From positions 1 through 6,418 of the forward strand of contig SXZD01000103.1 in the NCBI GenBank assembly GCA_005788065.1: a DNA stretch of 6,418 nucleotides, read 5' to 3'. Source of the DNA: Burkholderiales bacterium. GTDB taxonomy: Bacteria > Pseudomonadota > Gammaproteobacteria > Burkholderiales > Burkholderiaceae_B. The position numbers were made by a program, and so were the translations under genes. Of this stretch, positions 1 to 5,061 are shown in pieces (position 1 is the first letter of the stretch; every line of letters begins with the position of its first letter). Under the pieces are notes generated by a model. It did not search any database. It saw only the letters and a program-made list of their open reading frames with translations, and was not told the DNA's origin.

Positions 1-1
1 A

Positions 2-1132
2 GCGCATGCTGTTCATGCGCGAGTTCAGCTTCACCACCGACGTGGGCAATGGGCTGGCGCCGGCGCGCGTGGCGCTGCCAGCCGCGAACCTGCGCATTGC
101 GATGCAGGAGTCTTGCGCGCGGTCTTTGCGTGCCACCATCACGGCGTCTGCTGTTTCAACCACCACAATGTCTTCTACGCCGATGGTGCTGACCAAGCGG
201 CCTGACGCATGCACCAGCGAATTGCGGGTGTTGTGCATGACCACGTCGCCGCTGCTGACGTTGCCGTTGGCGTCTTTGTCGGAGATGTCCCACACGGCGT
301 CCCAAGCGCCCACGTCGTTCCAGCCGAGGTTAAGCGACACAACGGACGCACGGTCGGTTTTTTCCATGACGGCGTAGTCGATGCTGTCGGACGGGCTGGA
401 CTCAAACGCGACTTTATCGAGGCGGAAGAAATCCATGTCGTGTTTGCCGGCGTCCACGGCTTTGCGCACAGCGGACAGCATGGCGGGCGCGTGGCGTTCA
501 AGCGCTTGAATGAAGGTACTGGCCTTGAAGACGAACATGCCGCTGTTCCACAGGTATTCGCCGGTTTGCAGAAAGCCTTGTGCCTTTTGTTCGTCGGGCT
601 TTTCTACAAACTGTGCAACGGCCAGCGCCTTGACCACAGATGGGTTAACGCGCTCGGTGGCGCGAATGTAACCGTAGCCAGTGGCCGGGAATGTGGGTTG
701 CACGCCGAACGTGACCAAGCGCCCGCTTTCGGCCGCCTCTACCGCCGCTTTGACGGCAAAGGCAAACTGGCCGGCATCGTCGATTTGCTGGTCTGAGGGC
801 ATAACGAGCATGACCGCGTCGGGCTGCGTGGCTTGCAAGCGCAGCGCAGCCGCGGCAATGGCGGGGGCTGTGTTGCGGGCCACGGGCTCCAAAATGAGGT
901 CGGACCACTTGGCGCCCATGCTGCTGACCTGCTCTGCCACCAGAAAGCGGTGCGCTTCGTTGGAGACGAGGATGGGGTTTTCTGCAGAGACGGCGGCGGC
1001 CCGCTTGACGGTGGCCTGCAGCAGAGAAAGCGTGCCGGTGAGTGTAAGAAACTGTTTCGGATACAGGTCGCGGGACAGGGGCCACAGGCGTGACCCGGAA
1101 CCACCGCAGAGAATGACAGGGACTAGCGCCAT
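2..1132 (-). CDS. manC: Mannose-1-phosphate guanylyltransferase (GDP-mannose pyrophosphorylase), 3' end outside window or disrupted
   Basis: Makes GDP-mannose from mannose-1-phosphate and GTP in the cytoplasm, feeding capsule, exopolysaccharide or O-antigen synthesis. I read the frame codon by codon from the ATG at 1132; it is open for 377 codons to the window edge. Visible motifs are the nucleotidyltransferase signature GGSGSRLWP (residues 10-18) followed by YPKQF (24-28), LEPVARNTAPA, TGYGYI (151-156), FVEKP, WNSGMF (195-200), SIDYAVMEK (250-258) and GWNDVGAW (270-277). The ATG start gives the expected N-terminus VPVILCGGSGSR, though no strong Shine-Dalgarno precedes it. Homology is clear up to KDRAQD (residue 341, base 110). 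Family members normally continue there with a VKK-type linker and, in the long form, a C-terminal cupin (phosphomannose isomerase) domain. The last 36 or so codons here resemble neither. The gene is therefore either disrupted or chimeric near base 110. Identity of the catalytic domain is secure; the 3' part is not. Confidence 0.93.
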   Translation of the reverse strand, partial: MALVPVILCGGSGSRLWPLSRDLYPKQFLTLTGTLSLLQATVKRAAAVSAENPILVSNEAHRFLVAEQVSSMGAKWSDLILEPVARNTAPAIAAAALRLQATQPDAVMLVMPSDQQIDDAGQFAFAVKAAVEAAESGRLVTFGVQPTFPATGYGYIRATERVNPSVVKALAVAQFVEKPDEQKAQGFLQTGEYLWNSGMFVFKASTFIQALERHAPAMLSAVRKAVDAGKHDMDFFRLDKVAFESSPSDSIDYAVMEKTDRASVVSLNLGWNDVGAWDAVWDISDKDANGNVSSGDVVMHNTRNSLVHASGRLVSTIGVEDIVVVETADAVMVARKDRAQDSCIAMRRFAAGSATRAGASPLPTSVVKLNSRMNSMR

Positions 1133-1260
1133 GTTTGCCCGGATGTGTGTGTCGTAAGTCGGTAGTTTAACGCAAGGGGGCGGTGCGGGGCAGGGTTTTT
1201 CCTTGTAACGGCTTAGCGGCGACGCCTGGGGTCGGTACACCGCTCCGTCATTCTTGTCAT

Positions 1261-1299
1261 TTCTTATCAACTGATAAGAATAAGACCGATTCTGGTCAA
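1261..1299 (-). promoter_or_regulatory. Probable manC promoter with inverted-repeat operator over the -10
   Basis: Read on the minus strand, a -35 candidate TTGACC (1294-1299) is followed by a 17-bp spacer and a -10 candidate TATCAG (1271-1276). This would start transcription near 1264 and leave a leader of about 130 nt before manC. A perfect inverted repeat, TTCTTATCA-AC-TGATAAGAA (1261-1280, 9-bp arms, 2-bp spacer), covers the -10 and the expected start site. That is a typical position for a repressor operator. The -35 matches consensus well and the -10 only moderately (4 of 6). The regulator is unknown. The rest of the 1133-1377 intergenic stretch shows no gene and no obvious terminator for gmm. 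Confidence 0.45.
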
Positions 1300-1377
1300 A
1301 AAAGTCGGATTGATAGGATTGATGACAAGATTAACCTGCCATTTTGCGTTGAGTCCCAAACCCCACCTTGCGATACG

Positions 1378-1857
1378 TCACCCAATCTGCACGTCCGAAA
1401 AATAATCCTTCACATGCCGATGCACCTGCGGGTGCGCCAGCAACTCGTCAACCGACATCCATTGGTAACGGGTGTGTTGAGCTTTGGGCAACTGAATATT
1501 TGCGCCCTGCGCGGGCCACTGCAGGCGGTGAGCCAGCACCACGTAGTGCGTCGGGAAGTCGGACCCGGAAAAGTTATCCGGATAGTGATGCTCGTACAAA
1601 CCGGCAAACCGGGCTGCGCTTCTGGGCAATTCGATACCCAGCTCATCGAGGGTCAGGCGCTCAAAAGCTGCATCCAGACGCTCGCCCTTTCGGATAACGC
1701 CACCGGGCACAAACCAGTAACCCTGAGCGGGCCGGTTGATGCGGTGCCCCAACAAAACACGCCCCTGCGTATCGGACACGATCAGGTCTATGGACACCAG
1801 CGGTGCGTCGCGCACCACGGCGGCCCAGCGGTCGGGGGGAAGCAATCCGGTTGTCAC
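1378..1857 (-). CDS. gmm: GDP-mannose mannosyl hydrolase (Nudix family)
   Basis: Hydrolyses GDP-mannose to GDP and mannose in the cytoplasm and so tunes the GDP-mannose pool; such genes sit in polysaccharide clusters. The 159-residue product has the family's characteristic NRPAQGYWFVPGG segment (41-53) followed by a variant Nudix box, GGVIRKGERLDAAFERLTL-DELG (52-74). The canonical REUXEE core is replaced by ERLTLDEL, as in E. coli Gmm. YPDNFSGSDFPTHYVVL (92-108) is another family block. Length matches the family (about 160). The start is a GTG: no in-frame ATG exists upstream before the TGA at 1876-1878, and a GGAA Shine-Dalgarno-like stretch lies 9 nt before it. It is on the same strand as manC, 245 bp upstream of it, and the two enzymes act on the same metabolite in opposite directions. 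The 108-bp gap to hipA implies its own promoter, but I could not identify a convincing one. Confidence 0.93.
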   Translation of the reverse strand: MTTGLLPPDRWAAVVRDAPLVSIDLIVSDTQGRVLLGHRINRPAQGYWFVPGGVIRKGERLDAAFERLTLDELGIELPRSAARFAGLYEHHYPDNFSGSDFPTHYVVLAHRLQWPAQGANIQLPKAQHTRYQWMSVDELLAHPQVHRHVKDYFSDVQIG

Positions 1858-1933
1858 GTCGATATGTTCCGAAAATCAAGAGTGTACGACGGCGACTGAA
1901 GCTCGACTCGCCTTCCAGACGGAAAGGCACATA

Positions 1934-1970
1934 ATTCCGGATTTTACGCCGCATGATTCCGGATTTTACG
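1934..1970. repeat. 15-bp direct repeat between hipA and gmm
   Basis: ATTCCGGATTTTACG occurs at 1934-1948 and again, identically, at 1956-1970. The copies are 22 bp apart start to start, close to two helical turns. The second copy contains the hipA stop codon (1966-1968). Both lie upstream of gmm, so they could be paired binding sites for a regulator, or a duplication made when the toxin-antitoxin block joined gmm. The sequence itself does not decide between these. Confidence 0.6.
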
Positions 1971-3228
1971 GCTGCTCGACAAGCCTTCGCGCTGTCAGCA
2001 GACAACGCTGCTCAATCAGGCTGATGATCTGTTCGACCATATCGCTACCGGCGAAGCTATCTGCATCGCTTGATTGAACTTGGCGTGCGGCCAGCGGCAG
2101 AGCCTCCGCAAATGTCAAAATCCGCTTTCGCGTCTGCGCCCAACTAAGGCCCGCACCAGCGGCAAACTGTTGCCAATGCTTTTGTTGAAGCTCGCTGAAC
2201 TTGTATTTGCTTCCGATTTTCATCGCCATTTTGTGGGTCAATCGCGGGTAGACTGCTGTGGACAGCAAATCATAGGGCGGCGCAAGCACTGCTGCGTCGC
2301 GGCGGTACAGCAGAGAAAAGTTTTTGGCATTCGCATCGTGATTGCCGATCAGTGCGTTAAAAATAACGCAGTCCAAAAGCCGGATAACTTGCGGCGCGCT
2401 GGGCCGTGTTGCGCGTCGAACAAGATTGAAACACTGCGACAGATCGGGACCACCCTCGCTCTGATACTTCATTTCCGGGACGACACCCAGCGCCTGACAA
2501 AAATCCTCCTGGTGCAAGCGCTCTCGCCCCCCTTGTGCACCGAACGTCCGGTCATAGCGTTCAACCAACAGAAACTGTCGACCCATCACAGAATGAATTT
2601 GCGCTGATGCCGGCTTGAGCCCCATCGAATTTGCAAGGGCCAGGCAGAAGGCTTCGTTGATCACCGTGTCGGTCAACTTGAGAATGGCTGGCTTCAGAAT
2701 GTGCGAACTGGGGGTGCCATTTTTGGGCAGGCCAAACCGGCGCCCATCAAAAATCACGGGCAGTTTGTCTTGCGCGCCCGCCAAGGACAGGCGTAACCCC
2801 TCATGTCCCGCCATCATGGGGCGAGCCGGTAACTCATCAAGAAGCGCAATTAATTCGGCGTCGCTTAACCAGGCAATATCGGTGTCCGTGCCGCTGACTG
2901 CAAGCGTGCTGTCCGGTGTTATGAATCGGACAGCGCCTGCACATTCGCCACCGATTGCATTCAACAGGCCGAAATCGTTTTGCCTTGAAACGTTGAACTG
3001 TCGCGCGATCAACTGCCGTAACTGCCCCTCGGGCAGCAATCCGGCAAAGAAAGGACGGGCCTGCTGATCTTCAAACAAGTCTGATTGCAGCGGCAACGAC
3101 ACGGAAAGTGGGACTGCGTCTGCCCGGGCAAGCCAATCTGGCCGATAGCGAAAACTCAAGCGCCCGTTTAACAAGCCAAGCGTACCGACACGGTCAGAGA
3201 ACAGGCAGACAACCAGCTCACGCACCAT
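1966..3228 (-). CDS. hipA: HipA-family serine/threonine kinase toxin
   Basis: HipA kinases phosphorylate translation targets (glutamyl-tRNA synthetase in E. coli) and cause growth arrest or persistence; HipB neutralises them and the complex represses the operon. The 420-residue product starts MVRELVVCLF and carries an N-terminal HipA_N region (about 1-105) and a HipA_C kinase domain. Key sites are LSLAGAQDK (147-155), with Ser148 at the position of the E. coli Ser150 autophosphorylation site; HILKP (176-180) in the ATP-binding region; GNHDANAKNFS (295-305) with catalytic Asp298; and PPYDLLS (317-323) with the metal-binding Asp320. All catalytic positions are intact. I chose the ATG at 3228 because it overlaps the hipB stop by 11 nt, has AGGG 8 nt upstream, and starts exactly at the HipA_N homology. 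The frame is open further upstream, but that part lies inside hipB in another frame. The stop lies inside a downstream direct repeat. Confidence 0.93.
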   Translation of the reverse strand: MVRELVVCLFSDRVGTLGLLNGRLSFRYRPDWLARADAVPLSVSLPLQSDLFEDQQARPFFAGLLPEGQLRQLIARQFNVSRQNDFGLLNAIGGECAGAVRFITPDSTLAVSGTDTDIAWLSDAELIALLDELPARPMMAGHEGLRLSLAGAQDKLPVIFDGRRFGLPKNGTPSSHILKPAILKLTDTVINEAFCLALANSMGLKPASAQIHSVMGRQFLLVERYDRTFGAQGGRERLHQEDFCQALGVVPEMKYQSEGGPDLSQCFNLVRRATRPSAPQVIRLLDCVIFNALIGNHDANAKNFSLLYRRDAAVLAPPYDLLSTAVYPRLTHKMAMKIGSKYKFSELQQKHWQQFAAGAGLSWAQTRKRILTFAEALPLAARQVQSSDADSFAGSDMVEQIISLIEQRCLLTARRLVEQP

Positions 3229-3487
3229 GTCGGGAGCCCTTTCCACCGGTGGCATCGTCTGAACCCGGCAGTTCGCCCAGACCTTTGAGGTGTAAGGAAC
3301 CACCCAAGGCATCGATGACACGCAGTACGTTTTCCAGACGCAGTGTAGGCTTGCCAGCCTCAAGGTCAACAATGAAGCGCACACCCACCCCGGCCGCCAA
3401 GGCCAACTGCGGTTGGGTCAGCCCCAGTTGTTTGCGGGCAGCTCGAAGTACTGCGCCAAGATGCCCGGTGTTTTGTATTGCACCCAT
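3218..3487 (-). CDS. hipB: HipB-type XRE antitoxin and operon repressor
   Basis: A small DNA-binding antitoxin, first gene of the hipBA operon. Read from the ATG at 3487 it has 89 residues: an XRE helix-turn-helix (about residues 10-65) with LGLTQPQLALAAGVGVRFIV as the recognition region, then DLEAGKPTLRLENVLRVIDAL, the usual HipB continuation. The tail (GSDDATGGKGSRHGA) is low-complexity and probably flexible. Its stop overlaps the hipA start by 11 nt, indicating translational coupling. An in-frame TTG at 3499 is an alternative start (93 residues). I prefer the ATG because the best promoter would start transcription near 3508, which leaves a 21-nt leader to the ATG but only about 9 nt to the TTG. 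Neither has a strong Shine-Dalgarno. By analogy with E. coli HipB it should bind the three upstream repeats. Confidence 0.88.
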   Translation of the reverse strand: MGAIQNTGHLGAVLRAARKQLGLTQPQLALAAGVGVRFIVDLEAGKPTLRLENVLRVIDALGGSLHLKGLGELPGSDDATGGKGSRHGA

Positions 3488-3498
3488 AAGCCCAATCA

Positions 3499-3614
3499 AT
3501 TACCCGATCGGTAAATTATCGATCAAGAACACGGGTATGACAAGCAATATTTACCGATCGGGAAGATTGAACACTTAAGGCACGACAAACCAAGAAGAAT
3601 TTACCGATCGGGAA
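3499..3614. promoter_or_regulatory. Three operator-like repeats, centres exactly 50 bp apart
   Basis: The motif ATTTACCGATCGGG plus flanking A/T bases occurs three times: copy 1 at 3499-3516 (minus orientation, with GTAAT following), copy 2 at 3549-3564 and copy 3 at 3599-3614 (plus orientation, with AA following). The shared CCGATCGG palindromes lie at 3504-3511, 3554-3561 and 3604-3611. Their centres are 3507.5, 3557.5 and 3607.5. Copies 2 and 3 also share the upstream CAAG. Relative to the predicted hipBA start, the sites are centred at about +1, -50 and -100. They are the obvious candidates for HipB or HipAB binding. The motif differs from the E. coli HipB operator (TATCC-N8-GGATA). Confidence 0.75.
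3515..3543 (-). promoter_or_regulatory. sigma70-type promoter of hipBA
   Basis: On the minus strand, a -35 of TTGTCA (3538-3543) and a -10 of GATAAT (3515-3520) are separated by exactly 17 bp. Each hexamer matches consensus at 5 of 6 positions. The predicted transcription start near 3508 lies in the centre of operator-like copy 1, and copy 2 lies directly upstream of the -35, so a bound repressor would cover or bracket the promoter. Confidence 0.75.
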
Positions 3615-3831
3615 TTTTTGGAGCATTCTGGAAATCAGTCGAGTACGACAGCGGTTGAACCTTGCCACTCAACCCCGGCTGTTGCCGCGCGCAAAGGGCT
3701 GCACGTCGCGCCGCGATCAAGCCTCCCACGGATTGAGCATATGCAGGGGCTTTCCGCGAGGCGCATTCAGCAGACAGGCCATGAGATCGGGGCCCTCACC
3801 CTTCAGACGGTGATACTCGGGCGAGGTTGCA
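3615..3831. other. Intergenic stretch between vapC and the hipBA regulatory region
   Basis: About 215 bp with no convincing complete gene and no clear terminator. The only protein-like signal is a minus-strand open frame ending at 3717, described separately. The plus-strand open frame across this stretch has no ribosome site and no recognisable sequence. Confidence 0.5.
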
Positions 3832-3878
3832 TCAGGCAAGAAGCACCATCCCCGAATGCTTCGACGCTTTGGCGTCAA
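3717..3878 (-). pseudogene. Possible small ORF or eroded gene 3' end downstream of vapC (uncertain)
   Basis: On the minus strand, one frame shifted from vapC, a 53-codon open stretch runs from a TTG at 3878 to a TGA at 3717-3719. Its last 38 codons (from 3833, just at the vapC stop) read like ordinary protein: DATSPEYHRLKGEGPDLMAC followed by LLNAPRGKPLHMLNPWEA. I do not recognise the family. It could be the C-terminal remnant of a gene replaced when vapBC arrived, a genuine small protein, or chance. There is no ATG before residue 33 of the 53 and I see no good Shine-Dalgarno. Confidence 0.22.
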
Positions 3879-4227
3879 AGGTCACTGTTTTGACGCATCC
3901 CACCGATGCACATGTGCGTTCGATCAAACAATCCGCAAAGTCTGCACGTCCGTCGTCAAAAACCCTCAAGGCGCGCAAAACCTGGTCGGATCGGTCTACT
4001 ACAATTTGCCGGGATCGCAACAGAAGGTCGATCGCCTGGGCAACCTGCTCACGGCTGAGCTCGTAACAGGTGGTCAGCACCCAATACAGTTCAATGATGG
4101 AAACAAGACTGATGAACCCGGGATGGTCTGCGTCGAGAGATTCGATCAGACGTGTGGCCTTGGGGGACTGTCTGGCATCGTCCTGCATGATGTAGCGAAC
4201 CAGCACATTGGTGTCGAGACCCGTCAT
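3832..4227 (-). CDS. vapC: VapC-type PIN-domain ribonuclease toxin
   Basis: A 131-residue, single-domain PIN nuclease. VapC toxins cleave specific RNAs (tRNA or rRNA) with Mg2+ held by conserved acidic residues and are blocked by VapB. Visible landmarks are LDTNVLVRY at residues 4-12 (Asp5), SIIELYWVL at 43-51 (Glu46), RADFADCLI at 94-102 (Asp96 and Asp99) and TFDAKASKHSGM at 116-127 (Asp118). All expected acidic positions are present, so the toxin should be active. Length is normal for the subfamily. The ATG at 4227 shares four bases with the vapB stop (ATGA, 4224-4227), a classic translational-coupling arrangement. The target RNA cannot be inferred from the sequence. Confidence 0.93.
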   Translation of the reverse strand: MTGLDTNVLVRYIMQDDARQSPKATRLIESLDADHPGFISLVSIIELYWVLTTCYELSREQVAQAIDLLLRSRQIVVDRSDQVLRALRVFDDGRADFADCLIERTCASVGCVKTVTFDAKASKHSGMVLLA

Positions 4228-4484
4228 CGCGCCGACGCCCCGCGAGAGGAAATGGCACGGTTCATCTGCTCGATGGACACGGCCTTGGCAGGCTTTCCAA
4301 ACATGCCCTTCAACTCGCTGACGCTATGGGTTGCCGCTACAAATTCATAACGGCCCGGCGCGATCAGCACGAATTCGACCCGGTCTCCGGCATCTACCTT
4401 GAGGTCGTTACGGACACTGACGGGAACCGTGATTTGCCCCTTGCTTGTGAGCGTTGCAGTCGCCATATCAATTGTCATTACCAA
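4224..4484 (-). CDS. vapB: VapB-type AbrB/SpoVT antitoxin
   Basis: An 86-residue antitoxin with an N-terminal swapped-hairpin AbrB domain, TLTSKGQITVPVSVRNDL (residues 11-28), which binds operator DNA. A C-terminal segment (about 52-86, VSELKGMFGKPAKAVSIEQM) should wrap around VapC. Three in-frame starts exist: TTG at 4484, ATG at 4478 and ATG at 4466. I chose the TTG because a good Shine-Dalgarno (AAGGA, 4494-4498) lies 9 nt before it, whereas it lies 15 nt from the first ATG, and the second ATG has none. The adopted start is therefore non-ATG; the ATG at 4478 would give 84 residues. The gene is translationally coupled to vapC by the ATGA overlap. It is probably autoregulated through the inverted repeat over its start. 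Confidence 0.9.
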   Translation of the reverse strand: MVMTIDMATATLTSKGQITVPVSVRNDLKVDAGDRVEFVLIAPGRYEFVAATHSVSELKGMFGKPAKAVSIEQMNRAISSRGASAR

Positions 4485-4490
4485 ATTGAT
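4467..4490. promoter_or_regulatory. Inverted repeat over the vapB start codons
   Basis: ATCAATT (4467-4473) and AATTGAT (4484-4490) form a perfect 7-bp inverted repeat around a 10-bp spacer. The spacer contains the ATG at 4478, and the right arm contains the first base of the TTG start. It could be the VapBC operator, since AbrB-type antitoxins bind inverted repeats near their own promoters, or an mRNA hairpin that limits access to the start. The half-sites are AT-rich in a mixed region. Confidence 0.45.
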
Positions 4491-4493
4491 GAT

Positions 4494-4498
4494 TCCTT
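4494..4498 (-). promoter_or_regulatory. Ribosome binding site that decides the vapB start
   Basis: AAGGA on the minus strand, with a 9-nt gap to the TTG at 4484. No comparable purine stretch lies at proper distance from the in-frame ATGs at 4478 or 4466. Confidence 0.6.
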
Positions 4499-4527
4499 AC
4501 TTTATGACAAGGCAGAATTGCAGTCAA
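4499..4527 (-). promoter_or_regulatory. Candidate vapBC promoter (weak)
   Basis: Minus strand TTGACT (4522-4527) and TAAAGT (4499-4504) with a 17-bp spacer. The -35 is good (5 of 6) and the -10 poor (4 of 6). The predicted start near 4492 would fall just after the AAGGA site and remove it from the mRNA. Either this promoter gives a nearly leaderless transcript or the real promoter lies further upstream. Confidence 0.3.
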
Positions 4528-4764
4528 TGAAATATGGGGGTGAGGGGCGAAGACTACTTTAGTGCCATCGTAAACGCCAAACCTTCACCGTATTAGCGTC
4601 ACTCGCGTGAGGTTCAGCGATCCTTCTACGGATAAAACGTAATCAAAACGGAACCAAAAATGCATGGACTGTCACTCATCGGGGCGGGTTTGCAAATACA
4701 GATAACTCAACCTGCTCACCAAACTTACCGATAGACAGTAATAACGAAGAGCAGTAACATTCAG
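4528..4764. other. Divergent intergenic region between vapBC and higBA
   Basis: About 240 bp that must hold promoters for both divergent operons. I find no gene. Short repeated words cluster next to higB: TACCGAT at 4726-4732 and 4766-4772, CAGTAA at 4736-4741 and 4752-4757, and CAGATA at 4699-4704 and 4762-4767. They could be parts of a HigA operator, but no clean palindrome emerges. A -10-like TAATAA (4739-4744) has no good -35 partner. Confidence 0.4.
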
Positions 4765-5046
4765 ATACCGATTGTTTCTTTTAGATGCCGAAAAACGGAA
4801 GCGCTTTACAACGGCGATCGCGTTGCCCGATGGACAAACATTGAACGCCCGGCTTTACGAAAGCTTACACAACTGGCGCTGGCAAAGAAGCTGGAAGATT
4901 TGCTTGCACCGCCGGGCAACCGGCTGGAAGCACTTTCTGGAGACAGATATGGTCAGTACAGCATCCGCATAAACCAGCAGTGGCGCACCTGTTTTATCTG
5001 GTCAACAGAAGGCGCTTGCGAGGTTGAAATACTGGGCTATCACTGA
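4765..5046 (+). CDS. higB: HigB-type RelE/ParE-fold toxin, no canonical start codon
   Basis: HigB toxins are ribosome-dependent mRNA interferases encoded before their antitoxin. The frame ending at TGA 5044-5046 reads SFRCRKTEALYNG, then ARWTNIERPALRKL, PPGNRLEALSGDRYGQYSIR and INQQWRTCF, ending GYH, the HigB pattern along its whole length (about 92 residues). The body has no stop or frameshift. However, between the upstream in-frame TAG (4732-4734) and the first conserved residues there is no ATG, GTG or TTG; the first in-frame NTG is a CTG at 4873, inside the conserved domain. Possible non-canonical starts are ATA at 4765 (one base from ATG, giving MPIVSFRC), ATT at 4771, or ATT at 4759, which has a GAAGAG stretch 7 nt upstream. 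I placed the start at 4765 provisionally. The gene is either expressed weakly from a rare start or has lost its start. higA follows 15 nt downstream. Confidence 0.8.
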   Translation: MPIVSFRCRKTEALYNGDRVARWTNIERPALRKLTQLALAKKLEDLLAPPGNRLEALSGDRYGQYSIRINQQWRTCFIWSTEGACEVEILGYH

Positions 5047-5061
5047 ACGAGTAACTGCATC

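Noticed and set aside
6..1157. Several plus-strand open frames opposite manC
   Set aside because: They are antisense to a gene confirmed codon by codon, overlap one another, and show no family resemblance; long antisense frames are common in GC-rich genes.
1261..1280. Inverted repeat as an intrinsic terminator for gmm
   Set aside because: The stem is AT-rich, the loop would be only two bases, and no T-run follows on the minus strand; an operator over the manC -10 fits better.
1661..2005. Minus-strand 114-codon frame bridging hipA and gmm
   Set aside because: It overlaps gmm in a shifted frame and hipA at its start, with no homology of its own.
3229..3384. Longer hipA starting at 3384
   Set aside because: The additional 52 residues lie inside hipB in another frame, lack HipA homology, and the ATG at 3228 has a proper ribosome site and the typical overlap.
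3618..3893. Plus-strand open frame (TTG start) running from the third operator-like repeat into vapC
   Set aside because: No ribosome site and no recognisable protein sequence; the last part is antisense to vapC. A divergent gene served by operator copy 3 is therefore not supported.
4772..4972. Plus-strand 66-codon frame starting TTG at 4772
   Set aside because: It is the shifted frame of higB; the RelE/HigB sequence lies in the other frame across the same bases.
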